Shown here: one piece after another, positions 1 to 8,977 of the stretch
Numbering within the stretch: the stretch's first letter is position 1
Layout: each line of letters opens with the position of its first letter
Source: Neisseria dentiae
Lineage (GTDB): Bacteria > Pseudomonadota > Gammaproteobacteria > Burkholderiales > Neisseriaceae
Assembly (NCBI RefSeq): GCF_014055005.1
Contig: NZ_CP059570.1
Coordinates: forward strand, 124,001 to 188,000
Direction of reading: 5' to 3'
Length of the DNA stretch: 64,000 bases
Made by a program: the position numbers and the translations under genes
The notes under the pieces: generated by a model
The model's database searches: none
What the model saw: only the letters and a program-made list of their open reading frames with translations
Told to the model about the DNA's origin: nothing

Positions 1-1093
1 GGGTGGCGCACACAATCCGCACGTCCACAAAGGTTTCGCGGGGATCGCCGATGCGGCGCACGGCTTTTTCCTGAATGGCGCGCAGCAGTTTCACCTGCAT
101 GGCCAGCGGCAGATCGGCCACTTCGTCGAGAAACAGCGTGCCGCCGTCGGCATGTTGGAAAAAGCCCAAACGGTCGGTGTCGGCGCCGGTGAAGCTGCCT
201 TTTTTGTAGCCGAAAAATTCGCTTTCCATCAGGTTTTCGGGAATCGCGCCGCAGTTGACGGCGATAAAGGGCTTGTCGGTACGGTCGGACAGCTCGTGTA
301 TGGTGCGCGCGGCCTGCTCCTTGCCCGTGCCCGATTCGCCCGATATGTAAACGGGCACACCGCTTTTGGCAAGGCGGCGGATTAAGTGGCGCACTTCCAC
401 CATCTGCGGCGACATACCCAGCAGGCGCGGCATATCCGACTCGCCGCCCAGCTCGGTTTCGGGCAATACGCGTGCGGTAAGCTCGCCGCTGGCAAAGCGG
501 TCTTTCAGCGAGCGCAGTCCCTCGGGCACGCCTGCCGAACGGGTGAGGGCGGAGCCGGTTTTGCGCATTGCTGCGGGCGGTGCGGAGGGAAACGGCACGC
601 GTGCGGCGTGCGGCGGGGAAGGCTGCGGTTTGGCGAAAGCGGGTGCGGCAGGTGCGGTTTGCACGGGCGGCGGTTCGGCAGGTTGCGGAGCGGCCGGTGC
701 GTGTTCGGACGGCTCGCTGATTTTCACCGCTGATTTCACCAGTGAGCGCAGTTGCGAAAGGGTGATCGGTTTTTGCAGATAGTCGAACGCACCGGCGCGC
801 AGGGCTTCGACTGCCTGATCGGCGTTGCCGAAGGCGGTGATCACGGCCACGGGGGTGTCGAGCGCCAACTCGTCGATGTATTGCACCACTTCGAGGCCCG
901 AGCCGTCGGGCATACGCATATCGGTTAACACTAACGAATAGTCGTTGTTGTCGAGCTTGTCTTTGGCATCTTCCACGCCCACGGCGGTTTGTACCCGCAA
1001 ACCCATTTTCATCAGGGTCATTTCCATCAGGTCGCGGATATCGGCTTCGTCGTCCACCACCAATACGGGGTCTTGCAGGTTATGGTTGCTCAT
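1..1093 (-). CDS. pilR: PilR, sigma-54-dependent response regulator (3' part beyond window)
   Basis: DNA-binding response regulator that activates sigma-54 promoters, partner of the PilS kinase. About 364 residues are visible from the ATG at 1093. The receiver domain covers about residues 8-120, with DDE near the start, a phospho-acceptor Asp in LVLTDMRMPDG and a Lys in YLQKPI. An AAA+ domain follows, with Walker A GESGTGKE and the sigma-54 contact loop written GSFTGA instead of the usual GAFTGA. The linker between the two (about residues 128-175) is unusually long and rich in Pro and Ala. The Fis-type HTH lies outside the window. It overlaps the end of pilS by 14 bases, so the pair is translationally coupled. 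PilR is the best match; another NtrC-family regulator is possible but unlikely next to pilS. Confidence 0.9.
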   Translation of the reverse strand, partial: MSNHNLQDPVLVVDDEADIRDLMEMTLMKMGLRVQTAVGVEDAKDKLDNNDYSLVLTDMRMPDGSGLEVVQYIDELALDTPVAVITAFGNADQAVEALRAGAFDYLQKPITLSQLRSLVKSAVKISEPSEHAPAAPQPAEPPPVQTAPAAPAFAKPQPSPPHAARVPFPSAPPAAMRKTGSALTRSAGVPEGLRSLKDRFASGELTARVLPETELGGESDMPRLLGMSPQMVEVRHLIRRLAKSGVPVYISGESGTGKEQAARTIHELSDRTDKPFIAVNCGAIPENLMESEFFGYKKGSFTGADTDRLGFFQHADGGTLFLDEVADLPLAMQVKLLRAIQEKAVRRIGDPRETFVDVRIVCAT

Positions 1094-2672
1094 CGGTTTC
1101 TCTCGGTAAAATCAGTTCGAACCCGTTCATTTCGGGGTGGTAGTGCAGTTGGCCCAGATTGGCGTGCGCCAGTTCGCGCGCCACATAAAGCCCCAGGCCG
1201 GTGCCTTGTTTTTCGGTGGTGAAGAATGGCTCGAACAAATGGTTGCGCACGTCGGGCGGCACGCCGGTGCCGTTATCGGCCACCACGATCGAAATGTGTA
1301 TGCGGCCGCTGGGCCTGATCAACACGGTGATGGCGTGCTGGTCTTGGCGGCTGTGGCGCCAGGCGTTGTTGCACAGGTTCCACATAATCTGTTGCAGGTG
1401 CATGGGGTCGGCCAGCACGCTTAAATTGCTGCCGTCCATATTCATACGCAGGCAGCCGACGGCATCGGGGTTGTTGAGGGTGAATTCCTGCTTGAATTCC
1501 AGCCAGAATTTCATCAGGTTGACCGGTTCGCGGCTGACGCTGTCGCGCTTGTTGATGAGCGACACGTCTTCGAGCATTTTGTCGATGCGCTGGATATTGG
1601 TGTCGATAATGCTGTGAAGTTTGGCTTTGGTGGCATCGGCATCGTCGCCGTCGTGCAGCAGGTCGCTGGCGTGGCGGATGGCCGACATGGGGTTGCGGAT
1701 TTCGTGTGCCAGATTGGCGGTAAGCTGGCCGAGCGAGGCCAGTTTGGTGGCCAGCGCTTCGGCGGCCACTTCACGCAGCGAGCGCACGAACAGCATCAGC
1801 AGCTCGGTTTTTTCCTGAATCAGCGGCACGGCGCGAACGTGCATGGAATGTTGGAAAATGTGGATGTCGGTTTCAAAGTTTTTATCGGGTTGGTATTGCC
1901 AGCGCGACACCAGTTCGGCAAATACGGTTTCCTGTTTGTCGACTTCCAAACCGGGGAAATAGGTTTTGGCCTGACGGTTGAACAGCCACACGCGCTGCGA
2001 AGCGTCGATTACGATAACGGCTTCCTGCACGCGGTTGAGCACCAAACGGTTCAGCCCGCTTACGCGGCGGTAGGCCAGCTGGTGTTTTTCGGCCGATTCG
2101 GTGGCCGCTTGCAGATAGGTGGCGGAAAACGCGGTTAAGGCGGCCACCAGATAGCAGGCGCCTGCGAGCAGGGCGGCGGATACGATGGAGCGGCTGTCCC
2201 ATTCGAGCGGGTGGAATTGAATCTGGCCGGCCAGAAACATACTCAGCAAAATCAGCAGGAAGGCATAGCTGGCGTAGAGCATGGGGTAGCGGCCGTGGCT
2301 GAGCAGGCACGAGGTGGCGATAAAGGGCAGCACGAGGATGCCGAAGCCGGAATCTATGCCGCCGGTGATGAAGGTGAGCATCAGCATCATGCTGATATCG
2401 ACTACCGCGCTGGCATTGGGCAAATCGAGCGACTGCAACTGCCAGTCGGGCTTGAAGATGGAGAGCAGGATTAAAACCGCATAAATCGCCGCCCAAGTGT
2501 AAAACTCCAGCGGCGGAAACAGGTTTTTGGTTTCGTCGCCCGAATACACGCTCACCAAATGGAACACCAACAGCGAGAGCACGATGGCGATGCGGGCGAT
2601 GTTGATCAGGCCGGGAATGCGCTCGTTCAACGTTTCCCAGTCGTGTTTGAGGAATAATCTGTTTACGCTCAT
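1080..2672 (-). CDS. pilS: PilS, membrane sensor histidine kinase
   Basis: Sensor kinase of the PilS-PilR pair. An N-terminal membrane region of about six hydrophobic segments (residues about 20-190) is followed by a PAS-like stretch and the kinase core. The H-box is NLAHEIRNPMSAIRHAS. The N-box region is WNLCNNAWRHS and the G-boxes are DNGTGVP and GTGLGLYVA. The start chosen is the ATG at 2672 (MSVNRLF..), because the upstream extension to 2783 is low-complexity and unlike a kinase N-terminus. In Pseudomonas PilS monitors pilin in the membrane. In pathogenic Neisseria the pair is often degenerate, so an apparently intact pair is of interest. Confidence 0.92.
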   Translation of the reverse strand: MSVNRLFLKHDWETLNERIPGLINIARIAIVLSLLVFHLVSVYSGDETKNLFPPLEFYTWAAIYAVLILLSIFKPDWQLQSLDLPNASAVVDISMMLMLTFITGGIDSGFGILVLPFIATSCLLSHGRYPMLYASYAFLLILLSMFLAGQIQFHPLEWDSRSIVSAALLAGACYLVAALTAFSATYLQAATESAEKHQLAYRRVSGLNRLVLNRVQEAVIVIDASQRVWLFNRQAKTYFPGLEVDKQETVFAELVSRWQYQPDKNFETDIHIFQHSMHVRAVPLIQEKTELLMLFVRSLREVAAEALATKLASLGQLTANLAHEIRNPMSAIRHASDLLHDGDDADATKAKLHSIIDTNIQRIDKMLEDVSLINKRDSVSREPVNLMKFWLEFKQEFTLNNPDAVGCLRMNMDGSNLSVLADPMHLQQIMWNLCNNAWRHSRQDQHAITVLIRPSGRIHISIVVADNGTGVPPDVRNHLFEPFFTTEKQGTGLGLYVARELAHANLGQLHYHPEMNGFELILPRETDEQP

Positions 2673-2957
2673 GTAATGTAGGGCCTGTTGTATTGTTGTT
2701 GTTGTGGGCGGGCGGATATTGTTATGTTGTAAAAATGCCGCAGCTTCGGTGCAAAGCGGCTGCGTACAGGTTCCCGGCAGCAAGCCCGGGCAGTTAAAGG
2801 CGGCTTTTTTTGAAGGGTTAAAGTATTTATTCTTCAGCCGTTTATTTTTTTCGGTGTTTGCAGGCCGCGCACCGGTTGCCGTTTTGCGGCCCTCCCGTCC
2901 GTATGCGCTGCCGTGTTTTATGTTGATTGTTTCGGTTGTGAAACAGCAATGCAGTAA

Positions 2958-5270
2958 TTATACCGAATCTGCGCCGGATAATCTTTTCAGACGGCCTGAA
3001 ATCTCTAAAATTTTGCCTTTTCGGCCGCGTTTGTTGTTTATATCTTGAATGCGCAGTTTTTCTTTGTGTTCGGCGCCGCGTTTGCCGGTGCTCTCGACGA
3101 TGAATTCGGGCGACGAGGTAACGGCGGTATGTTCCAGCTTGGCGCCGTCCGAAAGGCTTATCAGTTGCAGGCCGCGGCCTTTGGCCATCACTTCCAATTC
3201 GCCGATGGTGAAGGCCAGCAGGCGGTTGTCGCTTGAGGCCAGCAGCACTTTGCAGTCGGGGTTGATGAGCGACACGGCAAACACGGGCACGGGCGGCAGC
3301 GTTTGTTCGCCCGCTTTGAGCGTCATCAGCACTTTGCCGGCTTTGACGCGGCCGGTCATGTCGCCGAGCTTGGCGATAAAGCCGTAGCCGCCGCTGTTGC
3401 TCAAGAGATAGTGTTGGTCGGGCAGGCCGGTCATCATGGCGACAACGTGGGCGCCGTTTTGCAGTTCGATAAGCGAGGCCACCGGCACGCCGTCGCCGCG
3501 CCCGCCGGGAATGTCGGCGGCATCGAGCGTGTAGGTGCGCCCGTGCGAATCGAGCACCACCACCGGCCATACGGTGCGGCCTTCCATCACTTGTTTGAGG
3601 CCGTCGCCTTCTTTAAACGCGGTTTGGCTCAAGTCGAGGTTGTGGCCGGAGCGGCTGCGTATCCAGCCTTTGTTCGACAGGATGATGGTTACGGGTTCGT
3701 CGGCGGTGGTTTGGGTGAGCGTGGCGCGGCCGGCTTCTTCCACCAACGTGCGGCGCCCGTCGCCGTATTGCTTCATATCGGCCTGCATCTCTTTGATAAT
3801 CAGCTTTTTCTTTTCGTTTTCATCGGCCAAAAGGGTTTTCAGACGGCCTTCTTCTTCGAGCAACTCGTTTAATTCTTTTTCGAGTTTGAAGCCTTCCAGG
3901 CGGGCGAGCTGGCGCAGGCGGATTTCGAGAATGTCTTCGGCCTGGATTTCGGTAAGCCCAAAGGCGGCCATCAGGTCGGGTTTGGGATCGTCGGATTCGC
4001 GGATAACCTTAATCACTTCGTCGATGTGCAGAAACGCAATCATGCGGCCGTCGAGAATGTGGATGCGTTTTTCCACTTGGCCCAAGCGGAATTTCAGACG
4101 GCGTGTAACGGTTACGGTGCGGAATTCCAGCCATTCGCTCAGAATGGTTTTCAGGTTTTTCTGGGCGGGGCGGTTGTCCGTGCCCATCATCACGAGGTTC
4201 ATCGGCACGTTGCCTTCGAGCGAGGTTTGCGCCATCAGCGTGTTGATGAAGTTTTCAGGCTCGATGCGGCTGGATTTCGGCTCGAACACCAGGCGCACAG
4301 GCGCTTCGCCGTCGCTTTCGTCGCGCACGCGCTCCAAGAGCGAGAGCATCAGCGCTTTGGTGTTTTGCTGCTCCTGCGTGAGGTTTTTCTTGCCCGGCTT
4401 GGGCTTGGGGTTGGTTTGCTCTTCGATTTCGGCCAGGATTTTCTGCGCGCTGGTGTTGGGCGGCAGCTCGGTTACGATGATGCGCCATTGGCCGCGCGCG
4501 AGTTTTTCCACTTCGTAACGCGCCCGCACGCGCACGCTGCCTTTGCCGGTTTCGTAAATCTGCTGCAAATCGGCGGCTGGGGTGATGATTTGGCCGCCGC
4601 CGGCAAAATCGGGCGCGGGAATATACTGCATCAGTTCGGCGGTGCTGAGCGACGGCTTTTTCAAGAGGGCAATCGCGGCTTGGGTTACTTCGGTGAGGTT
4701 GTGCGACGGGATTTCGGTGGCCAGCCCCACGGCGATGCCCGATGCGCCGTTGAGCAGCACCATCGGCAGCCGCGCGGGCAGGTGCAGGGGTTCTTCAAAC
4801 GCGCCGTCGTAGTTGGGCACGAAATCCACCGTGCCCTGATTGATTTCGGCAAGCAACAGCTCGGCAATCGGCGTGAGGCGCGCTTCGGTGTAGCGCATGG
4901 CCGCCGCGCCGTCGCCGTCGCGCGAGCCGAAGTTGCCGATGCCGTCGATCAGCGGGTAGCGCAAGGTAAAATCCTGCGCCATGCGCACCATTGCGTCATA
5001 GGCCGAAGCGTCGCCGTGCGGGTGGTATTTGCCGAGAATCTCGCCCACCACGCGCGCCGATTTTACCGGCTTCGCCCCGTGCGTTAGCCCCATATCGCGC
5101 ATGGCATAAAGAATGCGGCGCTGCACGGGCTTTTGGCCGTCTGAAACTTCGGGCAGGGCGCGGCCTTTCACCACGCTCATGGCGTATTCGAGATAGGCGC
5201 GCTCGGCATATTGGCCGAGCAGCAGATAATCGCTGCCCACGGGGGCGGCGGAAGCGTGTTCTTCAATCAT
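2958..5270 (-). CDS. parC: DNA topoisomerase IV subunit A
   Basis: ATP-dependent decatenase subunit, partner of ParE. About 770 residues from the ATG at 5270; an in-frame ATG at 5315 would add 15 residues, but the shorter start gives the usual neisserial N-terminal length. The breakage-reunion domain has the active-site Tyr in AAMRYTEARL. The C-terminal domain is a beta-pinwheel. The quinolone-resistance region reads HPHGDASAYDAMV: the residue matching gonococcal Ser87 is Ala and the one matching Glu91 is Asp. A DUS lies inside the last codons. The gene stands alone on the minus strand downstream of a repeat-rich gap. Confidence 0.96.
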   Translation of the reverse strand: MIEEHASAAPVGSDYLLLGQYAERAYLEYAMSVVKGRALPEVSDGQKPVQRRILYAMRDMGLTHGAKPVKSARVVGEILGKYHPHGDASAYDAMVRMAQDFTLRYPLIDGIGNFGSRDGDGAAAMRYTEARLTPIAELLLAEINQGTVDFVPNYDGAFEEPLHLPARLPMVLLNGASGIAVGLATEIPSHNLTEVTQAAIALLKKPSLSTAELMQYIPAPDFAGGGQIITPAADLQQIYETGKGSVRVRARYEVEKLARGQWRIIVTELPPNTSAQKILAEIEEQTNPKPKPGKKNLTQEQQNTKALMLSLLERVRDESDGEAPVRLVFEPKSSRIEPENFINTLMAQTSLEGNVPMNLVMMGTDNRPAQKNLKTILSEWLEFRTVTVTRRLKFRLGQVEKRIHILDGRMIAFLHIDEVIKVIRESDDPKPDLMAAFGLTEIQAEDILEIRLRQLARLEGFKLEKELNELLEEEGRLKTLLADENEKKKLIIKEMQADMKQYGDGRRTLVEEAGRATLTQTTADEPVTIILSNKGWIRSRSGHNLDLSQTAFKEGDGLKQVMEGRTVWPVVVLDSHGRTYTLDAADIPGGRGDGVPVASLIELQNGAHVVAMMTGLPDQHYLLSNSGGYGFIAKLGDMTGRVKAGKVLMTLKAGEQTLPPVPVFAVSLINPDCKVLLASSDNRLLAFTIGELEVMAKGRGLQLISLSDGAKLEHTAVTSSPEFIVESTGKRGAEHKEKLRIQDINNKRGRKGKILEISGRLKRLSGADSV

Positions 5271-5394
5271 TGCGGCAGAAAGTTGGTTCAGATAAAAGGG
5301 CGTATTGTAAAACAAATCAGGCGGCGGCGCTTTATACGGCGGATAGGCGGTTTTTTCAGACGGCCTTTCCGGGTTACACCGCCTTCGGCAGTCC

Positions 5395-5558
5395 GAGACC
5401 TTTGCAAAACCCCTTTCAGCATCTTAAAACCTCTGCGTCATGCCCGGGCTTGACCCGAGCATCTTTTTGTTTCAAAAGAAATAGCAGATACCCGGGTCAA
5501 GACCGAGTATGGCAAAACATAAATAAATTCAGGATTGAAACGTATTTTGCAAAGGCCT
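5395..5558. repeat. Composite MITE-like repeat, copy 1
   Basis: Bounded by GAGACCTTTGCAAAA on the left and TTTTGCAAAGGCC on the right, an imperfect inverted repeat. Inside is an interrupted palindrome of the type TGCCCGGGCTTGACCCGAGCA..TACCCGGGTCAAG. Related elements with the same ends are at 6555 and 35096. A DUS sits just outside at about 5355. Apart from this repeat the 376-base gap 5271-5646 holds only promoter-type sequence for the two diverging genes. Confidence 0.6.
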
Positions 5559-5646
5559 TAGTCTGATAAAAAAATCTAATCCGAATCATCAGAAAAGCAG
5601 GCGCTCTTGTTATAATTCCGCCAGTTTATTTTCCGGAAACCGCACC

Positions 5647-6537
5647 ATGATTCCCCAGCCCCGCTTTAACTGCCGTTTGGGCGAAACCGAACAAAACCGC
5701 CTGCTGGCGCGTTTGGAAAACCATTTCGACTGGCGTGCCGACGCTTGGCGTTATTTGTGGCTGAACGGTGTGCGTTTGGGCCGTCTGAACGAAAAATGGC
5801 TGGAGCGGGTGGAGCAGGACTGGCCGGGGCGGTTGGAAGAAAAGCCCGACGGCATTTATCTTTTTACCGACAACTGGCTCTCGATGGGCGACAGCCTGCA
5901 ACACATGGCGCAGGGTTGGCACCAGCTCGGCCATCTGGGCGGCTGGCGCAACGAAAAGTTCGACGCCACCGATAACGCAGGCAACGCCCTGTTTGCACTC
6001 GAGCGCGCCGCTTTCCGCCCGCTGGGGCTGATGAGCCAGGCCGTACACATCAACGGTTTAACCGAACACAACGGCGAATGGGTATTTTGGATAGGCCGCC
6101 GCAGCCCCTTCAAAGCGGTTGATCCCAACAAACTTGATAATTTGGTCGGCGGCGGTATCGCCAGCGGCGAGAGCATACAGGAAGCCATGCTGCGCGAGGG
6201 CGGCGAAGAAGCCGGATTGGATGCCGGCCTGCTGCAAAACCTGCCGTGCCGCAGCCGCCGCCTGAGTGTGCGCCCCGTGTCGCGCGGGTTGCACAACGAG
6301 CTGCTGCATATTTTCGATGTGGTGCTGCCGCCCGATGTGGTTCCCGAAAACCAAGACGGCGAAGTGGCCGAATTCAAACGCATGGGCGTGGCCGAACTTG
6401 CCGCTGCCATGTGCGACGGCCTGCTGATGAACGATGCCATGATCGCCACGCTCGATGCTTTTGCCCGCTACGGCCTGCTCGACGAAACACACGGTTTGGC
6501 GAAATGGCTGGCGGCCACGCAGAAGACGGAGCTTTAG
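5647..6537 (+). CDS. DUF4743 / Nudix hydrolase
   Basis: 296 residues. The N-terminal half (about 1-120) matches the DUF4743 region found in thiamine-pyrophosphokinase-related Nudix proteins of plants, fungi and bacteria. The C-terminal half carries a complete Nudix box GGGIASGESIQEAMLREGGEEAGL (glycine, REGGEE and hydrophobic positions all present) at about 166-190. Such proteins hydrolyse nucleoside-diphosphate-linked substrates; the exact substrate is unknown, and damaged thiamine diphosphates are a possibility known for some eukaryotic homologues. The ATG at 5647 begins the conserved N-terminus. Monocistronic, followed by a DUS and a repeat. Confidence 0.85.
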   Translation: MIPQPRFNCRLGETEQNRLLARLENHFDWRADAWRYLWLNGVRLGRLNEKWLERVEQDWPGRLEEKPDGIYLFTDNWLSMGDSLQHMAQGWHQLGHLGGWRNEKFDATDNAGNALFALERAAFRPLGLMSQAVHINGLTEHNGEWVFWIGRRSPFKAVDPNKLDNLVGGGIASGESIQEAMLREGGEEAGLDAGLLQNLPCRSRRLSVRPVSRGLHNELLHIFDVVLPPDVVPENQDGEVAEFKRMGVAELAAAMCDGLLMNDAMIATLDAFARYGLLDETHGLAKWLAATQKTEL

Positions 6538-6554
6538 CGGTTTTCAGACGGCCT

Positions 6555-6749
6555 AAGACCTTTGCAAAAAACACCTTAAGGCCGTCTGAAATGCTTAAAT
6601 CCCGTCATTCCCGCGCAGGCGGGAATCCAGACTTAAAACCATCAAGTATTTTATTTCAATAGCTTATGAAAAAAACAACTGGATTCCCGCCTGCGCGGGA
6701 ATGACGAGAAATAAATTTTTTGTGATGGTTTTTTAATTTTGCAAAGGCC
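6555..6749. repeat. Composite MITE-like repeat, copy 2 (contains NIME with two dRS3)
   Basis: Ends AAGACCTTTGCAAAA and TTTTGCAAAGGCC are inverted relative to each other. Modules in order: DUS (6579-6590), dRS3 palindrome ATTCCCGCGCAGGCGGGAAT at 6607-6626, about 55 bases of unique sequence, and the inverted dRS3 at 6683-6702. Paired dRS3 units around a unique core are the hallmark of neisserial intergenic mosaic elements. Here the mosaic is framed by an additional inverted repeat shared with copies 1 and 3. Confidence 0.75.
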
Positions 6750-6792
6750 CCGGCCTGCTCGGGTTTTGCAAGGTTTTCCATATGACATAAGC

Positions 6793-6968
6793 CCAAAAAC
6801 ACCGAACCGCCGTGTTAAACGGCGGTTCGGTGTTTCGGTTTTGAGTATTTGATGTAAAGGGAACGGAATCTTTCGTATACGCGCACTCCGGTATCGTTAA
6901 AGACGGTTTAAGGGAATCAGCTGTTTGGTGTTTAATGGCCCGGCATTAGGATGGCTGCCGAGTGTCTT
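6793..6968 (-). ncRNA. Candidate Fur-regulated small RNA (NrrF-like)
   Basis: A minus-strand transcription unit of about 175 nt with no reading frame of note. Promoter: -35 TTGTTA at 7004-6999, 18-base spacer, -10 TATATT at 6980-6975, predicted start near 6968. A Fur-box-like sequence lies between the two hexamers. The 3' end is a perfect 16-bp hairpin (6835-6820 with 6812-6797) followed by a run of T on this strand, a textbook intrinsic terminator. Fur box over the promoter, size and terminator match the architecture of the neisserial iron-responsive sRNA NrrF, which represses sdh mRNAs with Hfq. Identity is inferred from architecture only. Confidence 0.6.
6797..6835 (-). terminator. Strong intrinsic terminator (minus strand)
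   Basis: Perfect 16-bp inverted repeat with a 7-base loop (6813-6819); T-rich on the minus-strand 3' side. It ends the candidate sRNA rather than the Nudix gene, which lies 260 bases away on the other strand. Confidence 0.75.
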
Positions 6969-6974
6969 TATCTT

Positions 6975-7004
6975 AATATAAATAAAAACAATTATCAATA
7001 ACAA
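6975..7004 (-). promoter_or_regulatory. Promoter with overlapping Fur box for the candidate sRNA
   Basis: Minus-strand TTGTTA, 18 bases, TATATT. The 19-mer at 7002-6984 matches the Fur consensus GATAATGATAATCATTATC at 13 of 19 positions, including the uninterrupted core TGATAAT. Fur bound here would block RNA polymerase, giving iron repression. The rest of the gap, 7011-7280, shows nothing I can name. Confidence 0.5.
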
Positions 7005-7282
7005 AATATAAAGAGTAGTGGATTTTTGGATAATTGTTTGATAAAAAAAGAAAATAAATTATATCCGGGTTAGGCTGTTTTACTGGAATACAGTGATAAG
7101 GCGCGATTCCGCACCGTTTTACCGAAGATTTTGCTGGTATCGTAAAGCAAAATAAAAAGGAGCAACGCCGTATCGTTTTATTTGGGTTTGCGATAAATTC
7201 CGCCCATAGCCAAAATCAAACCACATATCAACGGCAGGGCAAATCCCGTATAATTACTATTCTCAACATTTTTTTCATATCA

Positions 7283-7309
7283 GGCCGTCTGAAAACGTTT
7301 CAGACGGCC
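7283..7309. repeat. Inverted DUS pair ahead of tldD
   Basis: GGCCGTCTGAAAA and its complement separated by three bases form a hairpin 17 bases before the tldD ATG. No gene upstream needs a terminator here, so it is either an uptake signal or lies in the tldD leader. Confidence 0.7.
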
Positions 7310-7325
7310 CCACCAGCCGAATACC

Positions 7326-8768
7326 ATGCCGCAAACCTACCGAACCGTACAACGGGATTTACTCGAAGCCAACGGTCTCTCGCCCGAGCAGCTTGCCCGC
7401 AGCCTGAGCCTGATTGGCAGCCACTATGTGGATTATGCCGATATTTATTGCCAGCGCACCGCTTTTGAAAGCTGGCATCTCGAAGAGGGCATGGTCAAAT
7501 CGGGCAGCTTCCAAATCGATCAGGGCGTGGGCGTGCGTGCCGTTTCGGGCGAAAAAACCGCTTTTGCCTATGCCGACAGCCTCAATGAAGAATCAATTAA
7601 TCGTTCGGCGCAGGCCGTGCGGGTAATCGGTGCGGCAGGCGCGGCCGGCAGCGTGAAAGCCGCCGTGCCGGCCGGCGGCCTGCAAGTGCACACCACACAA
7701 AACCCGATAGCCGGTTTGGATTCGGCCGCCAAAGTCGCCCTGCTCAATAAAGTGGAGGCGCTGGCCAAAGCCGCCGACCCGCGCATCGTGCAGGTGATGG
7801 CGGGGCTGACCTGCGAATACGATTTGGTTTACATCGCCCGTTTGGACGGCCGCCACGCCGCCGACATCCGCCCGATGGTGCGCCTGAACGTTACCGTTAT
7901 CGCCAAGCAGGGCGAGCGGCGCGAGCAGGGCAGCGCGGGCGGCGGCGGGCGTTACGGCTTGGATTATTTCGATGAAAGCCGTGTGGCGCAATATGTGAAT
8001 GCTGCCGTCAAACAGGCGCTGACCAATCTCGAATCCCGCCCCGCACCCGCAGGCGCGATGAAGGTGGTGCTCGGCAACGGCTGGCCGGGCGTGCTGCTGC
8101 ACGAAGCGGTGGGGCACGGTTTGGAGGGTGATTTCAACCGCAAGCAAACCAGTGCGTTCGCCGGACGCATCGGCGAGCGGGTGGCTGCCAAAGGCGTTAC
8201 CGTGGTCGATCAGGGCGATATAGCTGACCGACGCGGCTCGCTCAATATCGACGACGAAGGCAATGAAACCCGCCGCACCGTGCTGATCGAAGACGGCATT
8301 CTCACCGGCTATATGCAGGACGAAACCAACGCCCGCCTGATGGGTGTGCCCGTAACCGGCAACGGCCGCCGCGAAAGTTATTCGGCGGCGCCCATGCCGC
8401 GCATGACCAACACTTTTATGGAAAACGGTGTTTACGATCCCGAAGAAATCATCGCTTCGGTTGATAAAGGCATTTACGCCGTCAATTTCGGCGGCGGCCA
8501 GGTCGATATCACCAGCGGCAAATTCGTTTTCAGCGCATCCGAGGCGTGGTGGGTGGAGAACGGCAAGCTGCAATACCCCGTAAAAGGCGCCACCATTATC
8601 GGCAACGGCCCGGAAGTGCTCAAATATGTGAGCATGACCGGTAACGACAGCGCGTTGGACACCGGCGTGGGCGTGTGCGGCAAAGAGGGCCAAAGCGTGC
8701 CGGTGGGCGTGGGCCAGCCGACTTTGCGTATCGACGAGGGCTTGGTGGTGGGCGGCAGCGAGGTTTGA
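7326..8768 (+). CDS. tldD: TldD, zinc metalloprotease subunit
   Basis: 480 residues, the normal size. TldD pairs with TldE (PmbA) as a cytosolic peptidase that degrades unfolded peptides and matures microcin B17 and other modified peptides. The catalytic motif HEAVGHGLEGD (about residues 259-269) supplies the HExxxH zinc site, and the conserved GNGRRESYSAAPMPRMTN and GGGQVD stretches follow. The pmbA partner is not adjacent, which is common. The ATG follows an inverted DUS and ends in its own terminator at 8785. Confidence 0.95.
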   Translation: MPQTYRTVQRDLLEANGLSPEQLARSLSLIGSHYVDYADIYCQRTAFESWHLEEGMVKSGSFQIDQGVGVRAVSGEKTAFAYADSLNEESINRSAQAVRVIGAAGAAGSVKAAVPAGGLQVHTTQNPIAGLDSAAKVALLNKVEALAKAADPRIVQVMAGLTCEYDLVYIARLDGRHAADIRPMVRLNVTVIAKQGERREQGSAGGGGRYGLDYFDESRVAQYVNAAVKQALTNLESRPAPAGAMKVVLGNGWPGVLLHEAVGHGLEGDFNRKQTSAFAGRIGERVAAKGVTVVDQGDIADRRGSLNIDDEGNETRRTVLIEDGILTGYMQDETNARLMGVPVTGNGRRESYSAAPMPRMTNTFMENGVYDPEEIIASVDKGIYAVNFGGGQVDITSGKFVFSASEAWWVENGKLQYPVKGATIIGNGPEVLKYVSMTGNDSALDTGVGVCGKEGQSVPVGVGQPTLRIDEGLVVGGSEV

Positions 8769-8784
8769 CGGCGGCGGTTTGAAT

Positions 8785-8818
8785 AAAAATACCCGGAGTT
8801 GTTTCCGGGTATTTTTTT
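8785..8818 (+). terminator. Intrinsic terminator of tldD
   Basis: AAAAATACCCGGA, short loop, TCCGGGTATTTTT then more T. It starts 17 bases after the stop codon. Three single DUS copies follow between 8845 and 8946. Confidence 0.85.
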
Positions 8819-8977
8819 ATGGTTACGGGAATGACGATAATCGGATATTTCAGACGGCCTTATACCTCTGTAAAAATATCTTAAAGGCCGTCTGAAAACA
8901 AACAAAGCAATGTTGCTGCAAAGCTTGTTGTGTTTTCAGACGGCCTGAGTGCCGGTTATTGCCGGAAAAGTCAGGTG

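Noticed and set aside
6603..6706. Hairpin sequence considered as a rho-independent terminator of the Nudix gene
   Set aside because: The two dRS3 units lack a T tract and recur at 35145-35240; they are repeats.
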